A stretch of 64,000 bases of DNA from UBA935 sp031556725 (GTDB lineage: Bacteria; Bacillota; Clostridia; Lachnospirales; Lachnospiraceae). This document shows, piece after piece, positions 33,843-42,142 of the stretch; the first letter of the stretch is position 1, and each line of letters begins with the position of its first letter. The notes under the pieces are model-generated. The model saw nothing but the letters and a program-made list of their open reading frames with translations. It was not told where the DNA came from and ran no database searches. A program made the translations under genes and the position numbers. The stretch spans positions 1 through 64,000 of the forward strand of contig JAVBSL010000013.1 in NCBI GenBank assembly GCA_031556725.1, read 5' to 3'.

Positions 33843-35120
33843 TTATAAAATAATGCGCACACGAAACACGCCGTCTTTGATGGTGTATAATACCTGTGCG
33901 TTTTGCTTTTCAGCAAAGGCAAGTACCGACTTTGTACCAACACCGTGTCCGGCTTCGCCTGAAATGGGATAGCCGTTTTCGTCGGTTTCTACCGTACCGC
34001 TATAGTGGTTCTTCACTTCCAGCAGAAGCTGCCCTCCTGTGTAAATGGTAGTGAAATGGAAGATTTTCTTCTCGGCAAGCTTTTCACAGGCGTGTATGGC
34101 ATTTTCAAGCAAATTGGAGATGACGATGGCAAGCTCCAGTGAATCAGTGTTCAGCTTGTCGGGAATATCAAGGGTGGCTGCGATGGCTATATCGCGGTTT
34201 TCGGCCAATCCGGCGTAGTATGTCACTGCGGCATTAACAGTAGCATTTTCGCAGAAAGTCTGAATAACAGGCAGCGCTGTGCCGGCTTGCTGCTCCAAAA
34301 TGCTTATCACCTCAGTTGTTTGGTTTTGTCGCAGCAGCTCAAGGATCGTATTGTTAAAGTGACGGCGGTCGTGGGCACTTATGTTGTTTTGCTGAGCCAA
34401 CTCGTCCATTAGATGCAGATTTTGCGTCATCGAGGAAAGTGACAAACGCATAATATCCTGTCGGTTTTGCATATTCAAATTTTCTTCGCGCAGAGCATAT
34501 TCGGACGCGATCTTGTGGAGTGAATAGAACACGCAAAAATACACACCGATTGTCAACACAATCAGCAGCAGCAGCGGCCGCACCTGTGTGTCAAAGGTTT
34601 GCAGAATATCCTCGCTTGCCACGATGTAATAGCCGAAGTTCAGTATTACCGCCAGCACCACAAAGGCAAACACCTGCCAGCGCTCCACCACGCGGCGATA
34701 CACCGGGCGAAATGTGCGGAACAGGTAAGTAATTCCGAGGAACAGCAGTAACCGTAAGACTGAATTTGCGTAATGCGGAACAGGCAGAAAATCTGCTGCG
34801 TAATAGCTGAGAATCATCACAACAGCAAAGGCGTTCATTGCGGTGATGAAGTTAAAGCACCACTGCATAATCGTATCGCGAAACAGCGGCTTTGTAATAA
34901 TGCCTACAGCAAAATAGAACACAATATCAAACTTGGCGAGTTCAGTCAGGTTTAGATTTTTATAAAAAAACAGGCTTGTCATCACATCCGCCAGCAGAAT
35001 AATGCCAAAAGCTGTATTCATCCACTTCTTCTCAAGCTTCGGCTGCCCCAGAGTAAACAGCAGAAGGGCAAACATTGCACCGGACACGACCGAGCGCAGA
35101 AAATCCGGAAGTAGTTCCAT
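33843..35120 (-). CDS. GHKL-type sensor histidine kinase (AgrC/NatK-like)
   Basis: A 425-residue membrane kinase. ATG 35120 lies five bases after GGGGG; the GTG at 35123 is too close. Six hydrophobic segments fill residues 5-205. The dimerisation motif is ISAHDRRHFNNTILELL with the probable phospho-His, followed by a HATPase_c_5 domain with NLLENAIHACEKL and GHGVGTKSVLAFAEK. This is the plan of peptide- or signal-sensing kinases paired with LytTR regulators. The divergent LytTR gene begins 164 bases away. No AgrB or AgrD-like gene is in the window. GC content is unusually high (36 of 60 bases in 34681-34740). Confidence 0.88.
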   Translation of the reverse strand: MELLPDFLRSVVSGAMFALLLFTLGQPKLEKKWMNTAFGIILLADVMTSLFFYKNLNLTELAKFDIVFYFAVGIITKPLFRDTIMQWCFNFITAMNAFAVVMILSYYAADFLPVPHYANSVLRLLLFLGITYLFRTFRPVYRRVVERWQVFAFVVLAVILNFGYYIVASEDILQTFDTQVRPLLLLIVLTIGVYFCVFYSLHKIASEYALREENLNMQNRQDIMRLSLSSMTQNLHLMDELAQQNNISAHDRRHFNNTILELLRQNQTTEVISILEQQAGTALPVIQTFCENATVNAAVTYYAGLAENRDIAIAATLDIPDKLNTDSLELAIVISNLLENAIHACEKLAEKKIFHFTTIYTGGQLLLEVKNHYSGTVETDENGYPISGEAGHGVGTKSVLAFAEKQNAQVLYTIKDGVFRVRIIL

Positions 35121-35223
35121 CACGACCCCCTTGTTTGAATAAAATTCCTAATTTTAGTTACCAGAATCATAGCATAGCATAAAGAATACAATACGACAAT
35201 ATATCACAAAACGACTTATATAC

Positions 35224-35252
35224 TTGAAATTGCCCATAGGTTCAAATATAAT
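35224..35252 (+). promoter_or_regulatory. Putative promoter of the LytTR regulator gene
   Basis: TTGAAA (35224-35229) and a consensus TATAAT (35247-35252) are 17 bases apart, 32 bases before the ATG. Confidence 0.7.
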
Positions 35253-35284
35253 AACAGATAGTGTAAAAACATAAAGGAGAGCCT

Positions 35285-36040
35285 ATGCTGCACATTGCCA
35301 TATGCGACGATTTAGCTGACCAGCTTGAGCGAATTGCCGGTTTTACCAACGAATATATAACCCAAAATGGGCTTAATGCCGATGTGCAAATGTTTTCACA
35401 TCCGGACATGCTTTTGAAAATAGCGGCAAACGAACGCTTTCACATTTATATTTTGGATATTGTTATGCCTATGCTCAACGGTATCGAGCTCGGTGTTGAG
35501 CTGCGCCGCTTTGACCGGGAAGCGCAGATTATTTATACAACCTCCGAGCCGGGTTTTGCGCTGGAATCCTTTAACGCGAACCCGACAGGTTATCTTATAA
35601 AGCCGGTTGAAAAAGAAAAGTATTTTGAAGTTTTGGAACTTACTTTTTCAAAGGTTCATGCGCCGGAGGAATCGACGATAGCGGTAAAAACAAAAAACGG
35701 GCTTCGTGTGTTAAATGTGTCTGCCATAGTGTGCTGTGAACGGGTGCAAAACGCAGTGCGCGTTACCCTTGCAACCGGTGAAACGATAACATCGAGTTCG
35801 ATAAGAGTAACTTTTTTGGAATATGTCACACCGCTGCTTGCGACTAAGCAATTTTTGCAGCCCCATGCATCTTTTGTTTTAAATATGAAATGTGTGGAGC
35901 GGGTGATGAAAGATGAGTTCGTTATGCGGGGAGGCGCAAAGGTTCCCATTGCCAAGAAACAACACACCGCAGTAAAGCAAAGCTATTTAGACTATATGTT
36001 TAAGGATAATGACATTAGTCTAAAAGAGTTGAAGCAATAA
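35285..36040 (+). CDS. LytTR-family response regulator (AgrA-like)
   Basis: A 251-residue regulator. The receiver domain (1-125) has CDD near residues 8-10 and YILDIVMPMLNG with the phospho-Asp. The C-terminal LytTR DNA-binding domain (about 135-240) has VKTKNGLRVLNVSAIVCCER and FLQPHASFVLNMKCVERV. AAAGGAGAGCC precedes the ATG. It pairs with the divergent GHKL kinase. Its last 26 bases overlap the end of the convergent DUF4173-like gene. The likely targets, the kinase and the fusion gene, are inference. Confidence 0.92.
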   Translation: MLHIAICDDLADQLERIAGFTNEYITQNGLNADVQMFSHPDMLLKIAANERFHIYILDIVMPMLNGIELGVELRRFDREAQIIYTTSEPGFALESFNANPTGYLIKPVEKEKYFEVLELTFSKVHAPEESTIAVKTKNGLRVLNVSAIVCCERVQNAVRVTLATGETITSSSIRVTFLEYVTPLLATKQFLQPHASFVLNMKCVERVMKDEFVMRGGAKVPIAKKQHTAVKQSYLDYMFKDNDISLKELKQ

Positions 36041-37529
36041 AGCGGGACAGGTTAAAGCTGCGCAGATGCCCCTTGCTGCCGGATGTTGCTCTTTCGATAT
36101 TTCTGATATAGCGTTCATAATATACGATGTTTTCCGGACTTTTAAAGGTACTGTTTTCGGCTAAAAGGACCGGAGCCGCATCGGTGGATAATTGACGCAG
36201 ATAATCATAATCGGAGACCGATTCGATGACTAAATCCTGACTCTTAATCATATGGGTATGGGGTTCCAGATTATATCTGGCAATCCAATAATCGGGATGG
36301 CCAAAGGAAAAAATTAGATATAAAACGGTAACCGTAACCATACTGAAGCGGAAAAGCGGGAAACTCGGCTTATAAATGGAAATTACCACACCGGTTATTA
36401 ATATAAAAATAATAAACAGCGCCCAAAGCACCATAATGCGCAAGAAGGTTAAATTGTAATAAATAATATACAGCAGCATCCGCATTGCACTGGAAGCAAT
36501 CATAATATAAGTGCAAACTGTAATAACCGTAAGGATTACTTTCAGTATCTTATGATCCTGAAACCGGCCCAAACAAATCAAAACCATCACCAGATTGATC
36601 AGACAGACGAACAGCAGTTGGAAAAAGCCCTGTCGGGCATAATCCGAATAATTAAAACCTTTAGATAAGGGGAGATTTCCCATAAACAAATAACGAATCT
36701 GAATAAAGCAAAACAGCAGGTAAATCATCGAAAGAATTCCGGTAAAAGTAATTGCTATAATCGGATCTCCGGTACGCTTATCAAGATCATCGGTCTTTAT
36801 CTTCTTCTGACAAAGAAAACTCCAAATACAATAAAAGGCAAAAAAAGCAAAGAGAAACATAAAGCAGATTCCAAAAATATTTTCCGGAATATATTTAAGC
36901 TTATAAAAAAATCTGTCAAAAAAGTCCGCAAAGATAACATCTGCAGAGTAAAGCAGCAAGGTAACCACGATAACCAACGGAACGGAAATCAATATTCCAA
37001 AAAGAACCGCAACCGCCCTTTTATTTCGGGTACTCATATTTTTAATTTTCAAATACCAGCTCAGATCCTGAAAAGGCCGTAACAAACAGCTTAGGCTGCC
37101 AAAAGCGGTATAAAAGATGGCAGAAAAGTAATTACCGAAGGACCAATTTTGATCATCGTAAAAACAATGTACGGCGAAGCTTCCGGCAATCAGTAAAATA
37201 CCGATGGTATTCATAAAAAGCAACGGTTCGCTGTTGGTGAGGAAGTTTGATATTCCTAGCAATAATAAGCTAATTACGTAAAAGATAGAGTCTTTTTTGG
37301 CGGTAAGCTCTAACTTTTTGATACAGGAGCAGAAAAAGAAGAGGGTTCCGCCGATGAAAAAAGGGTAGGTAATTCCATTGGCATTTTTATAAAGGCAAAA
37401 GGTAAAGAACAGGGCATAAAGCAGACCGCCGAAATAAAAATGGCGAAACTGAGATACTGTTTTTTGGGGTGCACTTTCTAAGACCCGGTTGTTTTCCGGA
37501 TTTACGGGGGTTTCATATTCTTGATTCAT
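36015..37529 (-). CDS. DUF4173/DUF4153-like polytopic membrane protein
   Basis: A 504-residue protein with about 12 hydrophobic segments. The block FNYSDYARQGFFQLLFVCLINL is typical of DUF4173 proteins, whose function is unknown. AAGGAG lies eight bases before the ATG. It is the last of three minus-strand genes with an XRE regulator (five-base gap) and a DUF2975 protein, a combination I recall from many Firmicutes. Its 3' end overlaps that of the LytTR gene by 26 bases tail to tail. Confidence 0.85.
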   Translation of the reverse strand: MNQEYETPVNPENNRVLESAPQKTVSQFRHFYFGGLLYALFFTFCLYKNANGITYPFFIGGTLFFFCSCIKKLELTAKKDSIFYVISLLLLGISNFLTNSEPLLFMNTIGILLIAGSFAVHCFYDDQNWSFGNYFSAIFYTAFGSLSCLLRPFQDLSWYLKIKNMSTRNKRAVAVLFGILISVPLVIVVTLLLYSADVIFADFFDRFFYKLKYIPENIFGICFMFLFAFFAFYCIWSFLCQKKIKTDDLDKRTGDPIIAITFTGILSMIYLLFCFIQIRYLFMGNLPLSKGFNYSDYARQGFFQLLFVCLINLVMVLICLGRFQDHKILKVILTVITVCTYIMIASSAMRMLLYIIYYNLTFLRIMVLWALFIIFILITGVVISIYKPSFPLFRFSMVTVTVLYLIFSFGHPDYWIARYNLEPHTHMIKSQDLVIESVSDYDYLRQLSTDAAPVLLAENSTFKSPENIVYYERYIRNIERATSGSKGHLRSFNLSRFIASTLLD

Positions 37530-37534
37530 ATCAT

Positions 37535-37771
37535 TTACTCCTTTTTAGGTTGTGGGGAATCGGAATCGTCTTCGACGTATTCCAGGATGTCTCCCGGTTG
37601 ACAATGTAATGATTTGCAGATGGCGTCCAGTGTCGACAACCGGACCGCCTTTGCTTTATTGTTTTTTAGGATAGACAGGTTGGCTAATGTAATATCTACA
37701 TTCCCTGCCAGTTCCGTGAGACCTACTTTACGCTGTGCCATGACAACGTCAAGGTTGATTATGATTGACAT
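37535..37771 (-). CDS. Small XRE-family transcriptional regulator
   Basis: A 78-residue Cro/C1-type helix-turn-helix protein (YozG-like): IINLDVVMAQRKVGLTELAGNVDITLANLSILKNNKAK forms the HTH, with LHCQPGDILEYVED at the end. AGGAGG lies six bases before the ATG. It sits between the DUF2975 gene (10-base gap) and the DUF4173-like gene (five bases), so it probably controls this small membrane-protein operon. Confidence 0.92.
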   Translation of the reverse strand: MSIIINLDVVMAQRKVGLTELAGNVDITLANLSILKNNKAKAVRLSTLDAICKSLHCQPGDILEYVEDDSDSPQPKKE

Positions 37772-37781
37772 TGGGCACCTC

Positions 37782-38228
37782 CTAAATAGTCAAGTCGTTT
37801 TCTAATTTGTAAGTGACAGCCTTATCAAAAACCTGCGAAAGAACCTTGCTGAACAGTCCGGCAATGATAAAGACCAGGATGGTAACTAAGACAGCCGGTG
37901 ACAGATAAGCATAACAGCGGCAGGCGGTAGTTGCTGCAATAAAGAAGCTGTAGGTACCCATTTTCCGCAGGCTGTCTACATTTTCCATGATAAAGCAGTC
38001 ATCATTCAGAACCGAACGAAATACGCGGCGCAGTTCCCGGATAATTAAAATAGCAAATAAACCGGATAATATAAAGACAACGCTTAAAAAGATATGGTAC
38101 TGGGCAAAAAAGGGATTATACCGGCCATAAATCCCCAAAGTAACCGGAATGGTCAGTGTCACCAGAATGCCGGCGTAAAACATAAAGTCTAAAAGTCCTT
38201 TGGTAAATACAGTAATGGTATTTTTCAT
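37782..38228 (-). CDS. DUF2975 membrane protein
   Basis: A 148-residue protein with four predicted membrane segments (about 12-32, 43-63, 90-108, 112-132) and the DUF2975-like cytoplasmic stretch CFIMENVDSLRKMG. Function unknown. It is the first gene of the DUF2975-XRE-DUF4173 unit, with AGGAGG close before the ATG. Confidence 0.85.
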   Translation of the reverse strand: MKNTITVFTKGLLDFMFYAGILVTLTIPVTLGIYGRYNPFFAQYHIFLSVVFILSGLFAILIIRELRRVFRSVLNDDCFIMENVDSLRKMGTYSFFIAATTACRCYAYLSPAVLVTILVFIIAGLFSKVLSQVFDKAVTYKLENDLTI

Positions 38229-38300
38229 AAACCCTCCTAAAAAATGTTAGTCTTATTTCCTTAATTTAAAATAAATATAACACTGAAAAATCTGATTGTC

Positions 38301-38383
38301 AATAATTATTTATCGCAATACAATAAATAATTATTAATTTTCAATATAAATAATTTTATTACAACTTTGATGCAACTTTGATG
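38301..38383. repeat. Inverted repeat and tandem 11-bp repeat upstream of a lipoprotein gene
   Basis: AATAATTATTTAT (38301-38313) is exactly inverted at 38323-38335 with a nine-base loop. CAACTTTGATG is repeated head to tail at 38362-38372 and 38373-38383, just upstream of a possible -10 TATTAT (38395-38400). No -35 stands at proper distance, so the tandem repeat could be an activator site. The gap lies between the divergent DUF2975 and lipoprotein genes. Confidence 0.6.
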
Positions 38384-38438
38384 CAAAAAAATGATATTAT
38401 AGAAATAGAATAAGAAATAGAAAGGGGCTATTTGTACT

Positions 38439-40289
38439 ATGAGAAAAAAAAGAATATTGGCAGTACTCTTTCTTATGACAGCAATACTTGCCGGTTGTAA
38501 GAAAGAACAGGAAAATGTGACGCCTATAAAAGAAGAAGAACAAAAAGAGGAAATGAACGGTCAAGCAGAACCGGAACCTACAGCAGAGTCTGTAAAAGAG
38601 ACAAAGGAAGGAGAACCGGAAAGAGGCAGTATTCTTCTGGAGGACGAGGATGCGATCTATCTATGCGGTTCGGAAAAAGTCTGTAAGGTAAATAAAGAGG
38701 AGAACACCTCTCAGATTTTATGGGAAAAAGAGATCGCTGCGGAAAAACTATATCCCTATTCTGCAGGCAGCGCCTTGTTATTACAGGATAATATTTACTT
38801 TATTGAAAATGGCAATGAAAATGAATTGGAAACACAGAAAAAAGCAGTGTCTGTTGTTGGTACAGATGGGACAGGCTATCAACGGCTTGTGGAAGCAGAA
38901 GGTTATGATATAACACTTTTCTGGATGGATTCGATTTTGTATGTGAGTTCCCATAACGATCTGCAGGCTTATAATATTTTGGAAAACGGCGGCTTGCAGA
39001 AAATAGATTCAGATATAATCTTGAAGCAATATGAAAGCATTCTGCATCCCTATGTAAATGGAAAATACCTTAGCCTGCCGGAAAGTCAGAATGCCTTTGG
39101 ATACTTTTTGATAATAAATGATGATAACCGCTTAGTTAAGGTGGATCCGGAAACAGGAGAGGAGACGGAGGTACTTTCACAGGGAGATATGGTTTCTTAT
39201 AATAAAAAGTATATTCTCTCCTATGTTTATGATTATGACCGAGAGCATATATCGTTATACCTCACCGATATTAAAACCCTGGAAACAAGTTTATTTGCAG
39301 AACGCGAGGGCAATATCAATATCCTGGACATGGATGAGGAATATGTATACATAACCATAGAAGACACGGAAAGCAAAGTTCTGGTATATGAAAGAATCTC
39401 TTTGGAAAGCGGAGAATGGCAGAAATTGTTTGAACAGGAACGGATATTGGGTATGGGACTGAATGATTTTTATATGCAATATGCTTTAAGGCCTATAATT
39501 AAAAATGGGTTCCTATATTATGCCGATGCCAGTGATTATAAGATATATATCATGCGCAGGGATCTGGAATATCCTAAAACGGCCGGAAAAGTGGGAGATG
39601 CTTATTATGACAGCCGAATCAGTGAAGTAGGAAGCGTGGAGCTTTATGAGGAAGCCTTTTATAGTCAGACAAAGCCGGATTTTCTGCTGTCAACAGTACA
39701 GTGCGAAAGACTGGTAGTGGACAGCCGCTTTGCCGGAGCGGAGAAGATAAACAATGTCCTGAAAGGGGAAATGGATGGTATCATCAAATATGCAACACCG
39801 GCCAGTGATGACTATCGGGAAGAGGAAATCGGTACCGGCCAGGAGCCGGATAATTGGATGCAATACAGCTATGGCAGCGGTTTTACAGGGATTTCCTATT
39901 TTGACGGTAATATCTTAAGTTTTTGTGAGGAATCCTATTCCTATGAAGGCGGCGCTCATGGTATGCCGTACTGGGTCGGCTACACCTTTGATCTGCAGAC
40001 CGGAGAGAAACTAAGCTTAAAAGAACTGATTGGCAATAGTGAACAGGAATTAAAGGATATCGTAACAAAATATTTTGCCGAATATATCAATCAGAATCCT
40101 GATGTTTTCTGGGAGGATGCTGTGGATAGTGTCTCCAAAGGGACAAATTATGATTCCAATTTCTTTTTAACGAAGGAGGGCATAAAGTTTTACTACGGAC
40201 CTTATGAACTGGCCTCCTATGCTGCCGGTTTTCAATCGGTCATCATACCTTATGAAGAGTTTGACATGAAAATCTTACCGGAGCAGTAA
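38439..40289 (+). CDS. Lipoprotein with DUF5050-like and RsiV/DUF3298-like domains
   Basis: A 616-residue protein. The signal peptide ends in ILAGC with Cys20, followed by a Glu/Lys-rich linker (25-70). Residues 70-390 contain repeated beta segments of the DUF5050/propeller type. The C-terminal ~190 residues resemble the DUF3298 domain of RsiV (YEGGAHGMPYWVGYTFDLQTGEKLSLKELI). RsiV is a lysozyme-binding anti-sigma factor, but no sigma gene or anti-sigma domain is present here. The last 15 bases overlap the end of exoA on the other strand. Confidence 0.75.
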   Translation: MRKKRILAVLFLMTAILAGCKKEQENVTPIKEEEQKEEMNGQAEPEPTAESVKETKEGEPERGSILLEDEDAIYLCGSEKVCKVNKEENTSQILWEKEIAAEKLYPYSAGSALLLQDNIYFIENGNENELETQKKAVSVVGTDGTGYQRLVEAEGYDITLFWMDSILYVSSHNDLQAYNILENGGLQKIDSDIILKQYESILHPYVNGKYLSLPESQNAFGYFLIINDDNRLVKVDPETGEETEVLSQGDMVSYNKKYILSYVYDYDREHISLYLTDIKTLETSLFAEREGNINILDMDEEYVYITIEDTESKVLVYERISLESGEWQKLFEQERILGMGLNDFYMQYALRPIIKNGFLYYADASDYKIYIMRRDLEYPKTAGKVGDAYYDSRISEVGSVELYEEAFYSQTKPDFLLSTVQCERLVVDSRFAGAEKINNVLKGEMDGIIKYATPASDDYREEEIGTGQEPDNWMQYSYGSGFTGISYFDGNILSFCEESYSYEGGAHGMPYWVGYTFDLQTGEKLSLKELIGNSEQELKDIVTKYFAEYINQNPDVFWEDAVDSVSKGTNYDSNFFLTKEGIKFYYGPYELASYAAGFQSVIIPYEEFDMKILPEQ

Positions 40290-41027
40290 ACCAACAGGAC
40301 AGTGATCGGAGCCTAAGATGTCTTTATAGATAACAGCATCTTCCAAACGGTCTTTTAAGGAATCAGACACACAGAAGTAGTCAATCCGCCATCCGGTATT
40401 CTTGGCTCTGGCCTGAAACCGGTAGGACCACCATGAGTAAGCACCTGTTAAGTCAGGATAAAAATAGCGGAAAGTATCAATAAAACCGGACTGGGTCAAG
40501 AGCGTAAACTTGGCCCTTTCTTCATCTGTAAATCCGGCATTTTTACGGTTGGTCTTGGGATTCTTCAGATCAATCTCCTGATGAGCCACATTTAAATCAC
40601 CGCAGAAGATGACCGGCTTCTTATGTTCCAGATTTTTAAGATAACTGAGAAAATCTTCTTCCCAGCGCATCCGGTAATCCAGCCTTGCCAGTTCATCCTG
40701 AGAATTAGGAGTGTATACGGTGATCAGATAAAAATCAGCAAACTCTAAAGTGATGACCCGACCCTCATGGTCATGCTCTTCAACACCAAGCCCATATGCA
40801 ACGCTTAAAGGCTCCTGTTTGGTAAAAACAGCGGTACCGGAATAGCCCTTTTTTTCCGCATAATTCCAGTATTGATGGTAATCGGGGAAATCCAGTTGAA
40901 TCTGCCCGGCCTGTAGCTTGGTTTCCTGCAGACAGAAAATATCCGCTTCTTCTTTTTCAAAAAAATCCTTAAAGCCTTTTTCCACACAGGCACGAATGCC
41001 GTTTACATTCCAGGAGATTAGTTTCAT
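40275..41027 (-). CDS. exoA: Exodeoxyribonuclease III
   Basis: A 250-residue AP endonuclease/3'-5' exonuclease for base-excision repair. Motifs: LISWNVNGIRA, DIFCLQETKLQ, YSGTAVFTK, VYTPNSQDEL, CGDLNVAHQEIDLKNPK, YSWWSYR and the C-terminal GSDHCPVGLLL, covering all ExoIII/APE1 metal and phosphate ligands. A Shine-Dalgarno-like AAAGGCGG precedes the ATG. It is convergent with the upstream lipoprotein gene and follows the SGNH-like gene by 15 bases. Confidence 0.97.
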   Translation of the reverse strand: MKLISWNVNGIRACVEKGFKDFFEKEEADIFCLQETKLQAGQIQLDFPDYHQYWNYAEKKGYSGTAVFTKQEPLSVAYGLGVEEHDHEGRVITLEFADFYLITVYTPNSQDELARLDYRMRWEEDFLSYLKNLEHKKPVIFCGDLNVAHQEIDLKNPKTNRKNAGFTDEERAKFTLLTQSGFIDTFRYFYPDLTGAYSWWSYRFQARAKNTGWRIDYFCVSDSLKDRLEDAVIYKDILGSDHCPVGLLLR

Positions 41028-41042
41028 ATAAGCCGCCTTTCT

Positions 41043-42134
41043 TTAAAACAGTTTATCATTGTCATCATAAAGATCAAACTTGATCAAGTCTTCATAGGGA
41101 AGGATATCTTCTTCCACGATGCGATAAGAAAGCTTCCGCATTTCATCCAGCACATCCATATAGTTGTCTAAAGTCAGTCGATAGTTTCCTGCAGCCATCT
41201 GCTCATAGATCCAATAGTTCACATCCTGAGAAAAATGCAGAATATCCATATAGTTGTCTAAATCACAGATAATTTCCTCGGCATGCTGAAAATAATAAAC
41301 TTCCACATTATCAAAAGTCAACAGGGTACCGGCAGCCTGTTCAATATTATACAGGTAAGCTTCGGTTTTCCCGTTGCGGTAAATATTATCCCAATACAGC
41401 ATGGAATAGGGCGGGAAGAAAATCTTGAACTGTGTTTCCGGGTGATCGGTAATCTGCTTTGTAAGCAAATTAAGATTTTCATCCAACGGTTCCTGATAGA
41501 TGGTTTTTTCCTTCATGGGCGCAATGGAGGGCTTGCGGATATAAAGTCCCAGGATCATATCCTGGTTAAAATTCTTCCATTGTGACCAGTTATAAGAATT
41601 ATTTTCATCATAGTCACCCATAAAAGAGTTGGCCAGCAGATAAGGTATTTTTTCAATAAGCACGCTTTTATTCAAAACATATTCAATATCATTAAGGTGA
41701 TTTTTATCATAGAGATACATAGGACAGCCGGTTAGCTCATAAGTAGGCACCGGATCGGCATCCAGTGCCGAGGTATCCATATTATAAAAAACATATTTTA
41801 AGTCATGATCCTCAAAAGCTGCATCCAGTAAAAAGCAAAGATCAGCGGTAGCACCGTAAGTACGGATAGCCTTGATAGTATGACAGTCAAAGCCCTGATC
41901 ATACCAGCCGTTATTATTATTTTCCACTACCGAAGAGCCTACGATAACACTGTCATAGTCAAAAGTCCGCAGGGATCCGATACATTGATATTCCTTATCG
42001 GTGAGCACCGCCTTTAAGCCGGGCAGGGGTTTATGATATTGATAGAAGGGATCAAAAATAATGGTAATGATAATAAACACCACCAGGAGAATACCGCTTC
42101 TGATTAGAAAATGCTTAATAAAATTCGAGTTCAT
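41043..42134 (-). CDS. Membrane-anchored SGNH-like partner of the MBOAT acyltransferase
   Basis: A 363-residue protein with one N-terminal membrane segment (about 9-28) and an extracytoplasmic domain. The block YDSVIVGSSVVENNNNG has the G-S-S nucleophile-like motif of DltD/AlgJ-type SGNH proteins, and a conserved-looking DILHFSQDVNYW supplies a possible late Asp-x-x-His. Nothing firmer can be said about catalysis. It follows the MBOAT gene by eight bases, the usual pairing for O-acylation of extracellular polymers. DNYMD occurs twice near the C terminus. Confidence 0.7.
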   Translation of the reverse strand: MNSNFIKHFLIRSGILLVVFIIITIIFDPFYQYHKPLPGLKAVLTDKEYQCIGSLRTFDYDSVIVGSSVVENNNNGWYDQGFDCHTIKAIRTYGATADLCFLLDAAFEDHDLKYVFYNMDTSALDADPVPTYELTGCPMYLYDKNHLNDIEYVLNKSVLIEKIPYLLANSFMGDYDENNSYNWSQWKNFNQDMILGLYIRKPSIAPMKEKTIYQEPLDENLNLLTKQITDHPETQFKIFFPPYSMLYWDNIYRNGKTEAYLYNIEQAAGTLLTFDNVEVYYFQHAEEIICDLDNYMDILHFSQDVNYWIYEQMAAGNYRLTLDNYMDVLDEMRKLSYRIVEEDILPYEDLIKFDLYDDNDKLF

Positions 42135-42142
42135 GTTTACTC

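Noticed and set aside
33843..36040. A full agr quorum-sensing locus
   Set aside because: The kinase and LytTR regulator fit, but no AgrB-type peptidase or AgrD-type propeptide frame was found in the flanks.
38281..38340. AATAATTATT inverted repeat considered as a terminator
   Set aside because: It lies upstream of both divergent genes, where no transcript should end, and the stem is purely AT.
41154..41263. Duplicated 18-base stretch (TCCATATAGTTGTCTAAA) in the SGNH-like gene
   Set aside because: It encodes the repeated DNYMD in one protein; two copies within coding sequence do not indicate a mobile element.
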